The translations under genes and the position numbers were made by a program. A stretch of DNA of 59,641 nucleotides from an uncultured Flavobacteriales bacterium (GTDB taxonomy: Bacteria; Bacteroidota; Bacteroidia; Palsa-965): the NCBI GenBank assembly GCA_937974275.1, contig CALJIF010000129.1, positions 1 to 59,641 on the forward strand, given 5' to 3'. The notes beneath the pieces were generated by a model. The model was not told the origin of the DNA. It saw only the letters and a list, made by a program, of their open reading frames with translations, and did no database searches. This document shows, piece by piece, positions 59,481 to 59,641 of the stretch (the stretch's first letter is position 1; every line of letters starts with the position of its first letter).

Positions 59481-59641
59481 TTATTCGAGATTTCCGGTGA
59501 AATACATCACCAAGCCTGTAATTGCTAAATTGACTAAAGACAATGGAATTAACACCTTCCATCCAAGGTTCATCAATTGATCATAACGGGCGCCGGCGGC
59601 ATGGGCCAGCGGATAGGAGAGCGTGTCGAGGTTCGAGAAGG
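59481..59641 (-). CDS. nuoH: NADH-quinone oxidoreductase subunit H, C-terminal fragment (upstream part doubtful)
   Basis: Read on the minus strand, the last 36 codons give RYDQLMNLGWKVLIPLSL, then a final membrane helix ending in MYFTGNLE and the stop at 59481-59483: a clear NuoH C-terminus. Upstream of the Arg codon (59586-59588) the frame stays open but gives SYPLAHAAGA in place of the conserved W/G-T-x-PR-x that precedes RYDQLM in NuoH. Those 53 bases are about 70% G+C by my count, unlike the rest of the window. They are probably not part of nuoH. Confidence 0.85.
   Translation of the reverse strand, partial: FSNLDTLSYPLAHAAGARYDQLMNLGWKVLIPLSLVNLAITGLVMYFTGNLE
59589..59641. other. GC-rich terminal 53 bp, probable chimeric contig end
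   Basis: 37 of 53 bases are G or C by hand count, in a window of roughly 43-45% G+C. The translation in the NuoH frame does not match the family at a strongly conserved place. An assembly join or adapter-like artefact is the simplest reading; a real recombination point is possible. Confidence 0.6.

Overview
The window is about 60 kb of chromosome from a member of the Bacteroidota. The evidence is six secreted proteins with type IX secretion (T9SS) C-terminal sorting domains (five type A, one gliding-motility/type B), TAnnTTTG-type promoter boxes in front of several genes, the lack of obvious Shine-Dalgarno sites, a DUF4175 protein, and a TolQ/ExbD/ExbD/TonB cluster. I cannot name genus or family. 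No phage, plasmid, insertion sequence, transposase or CRISPR array is visible.

Layout. 1-271: the last bases of a tRNA gene, its terminator, and a second copy of the tRNA tail and terminator behind an 18-nt palindrome. 274-9570 (all minus): a PLP sulfur-amino-acid enzyme, a DUF486 membrane protein and a methyltransferase; then mnmG, a small lipocalin-like protein, ybeY, an RsbW-type ATPase and the giant DUF4175 protein. Two parS-like 16-mers flank mnmG. 9774-14127: an RlmI-like methyltransferase, gltX-folB, tRNA-Cys, a 157-bp tandem repeat made of the tRNA-Cys tail plus the same 18-nt palindrome, and ttcA. 14124-24534: secreted T9SS beta-propeller proteins, ferritin, a YqaE/Pmp3 lipoprotein, lutB, an M28 peptidase, a secreted deiodinase-like protein and rpiB. 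24535-24996: an AT-rich gap with a cluster of DnaA-box matches, a candidate replication origin. 24997-30981: a tight plus-strand operon nadA, MORN-repeat protein, PAS histidine kinase and LytTR regulator. 30996-44645: rnr, a type-B T9SS adhesin, a helical-repeat protein, a TMTC-like membrane/TPR protein, and two T9SS adhesins sharing a roughly 1.27-kb tract that looks identical. 44919-50851 (minus): the energy-transduction cluster TolQ, ExbD, ExbD, TonB, small membrane protein, PstS-like lipoprotein, TPR protein. 51146-59641 (minus): DedA, an SDF symporter and complex I genes nuoN, M, L, K, J, I and the end of nuoH.

How the genes work together. mnmG and ttcA modify tRNA bases, ybeY and rnr process RNA, and gltX charges tRNA. 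The nuo genes build the proton-pumping arm of complex I; the proton-motive force it makes would drive the TolQ/ExbD/TonB machine and the symporter. The T9SS cargo proteins would be exported to the cell surface by a secretion system encoded elsewhere.

Most unusual points: (1) the same architecture, tRNA tail, terminator, spacer, 18-nt palindrome, tRNA tail, terminator, at two unrelated tRNA genes; (2) the DnaA-box cluster near rpiB/nadA together with parS-like sites 20 kb away, suggesting an origin region far from dnaA; (3) a secreted iodothyronine-deiodinase-like protein with a T9SS tail; (4) a gene-conversion-like tract between two adhesins; (5) the last 53 bp of the window, which do not fit NuoH and look like a chimeric contig end. 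All calls are from reading the sequence; nothing was searched or computed.
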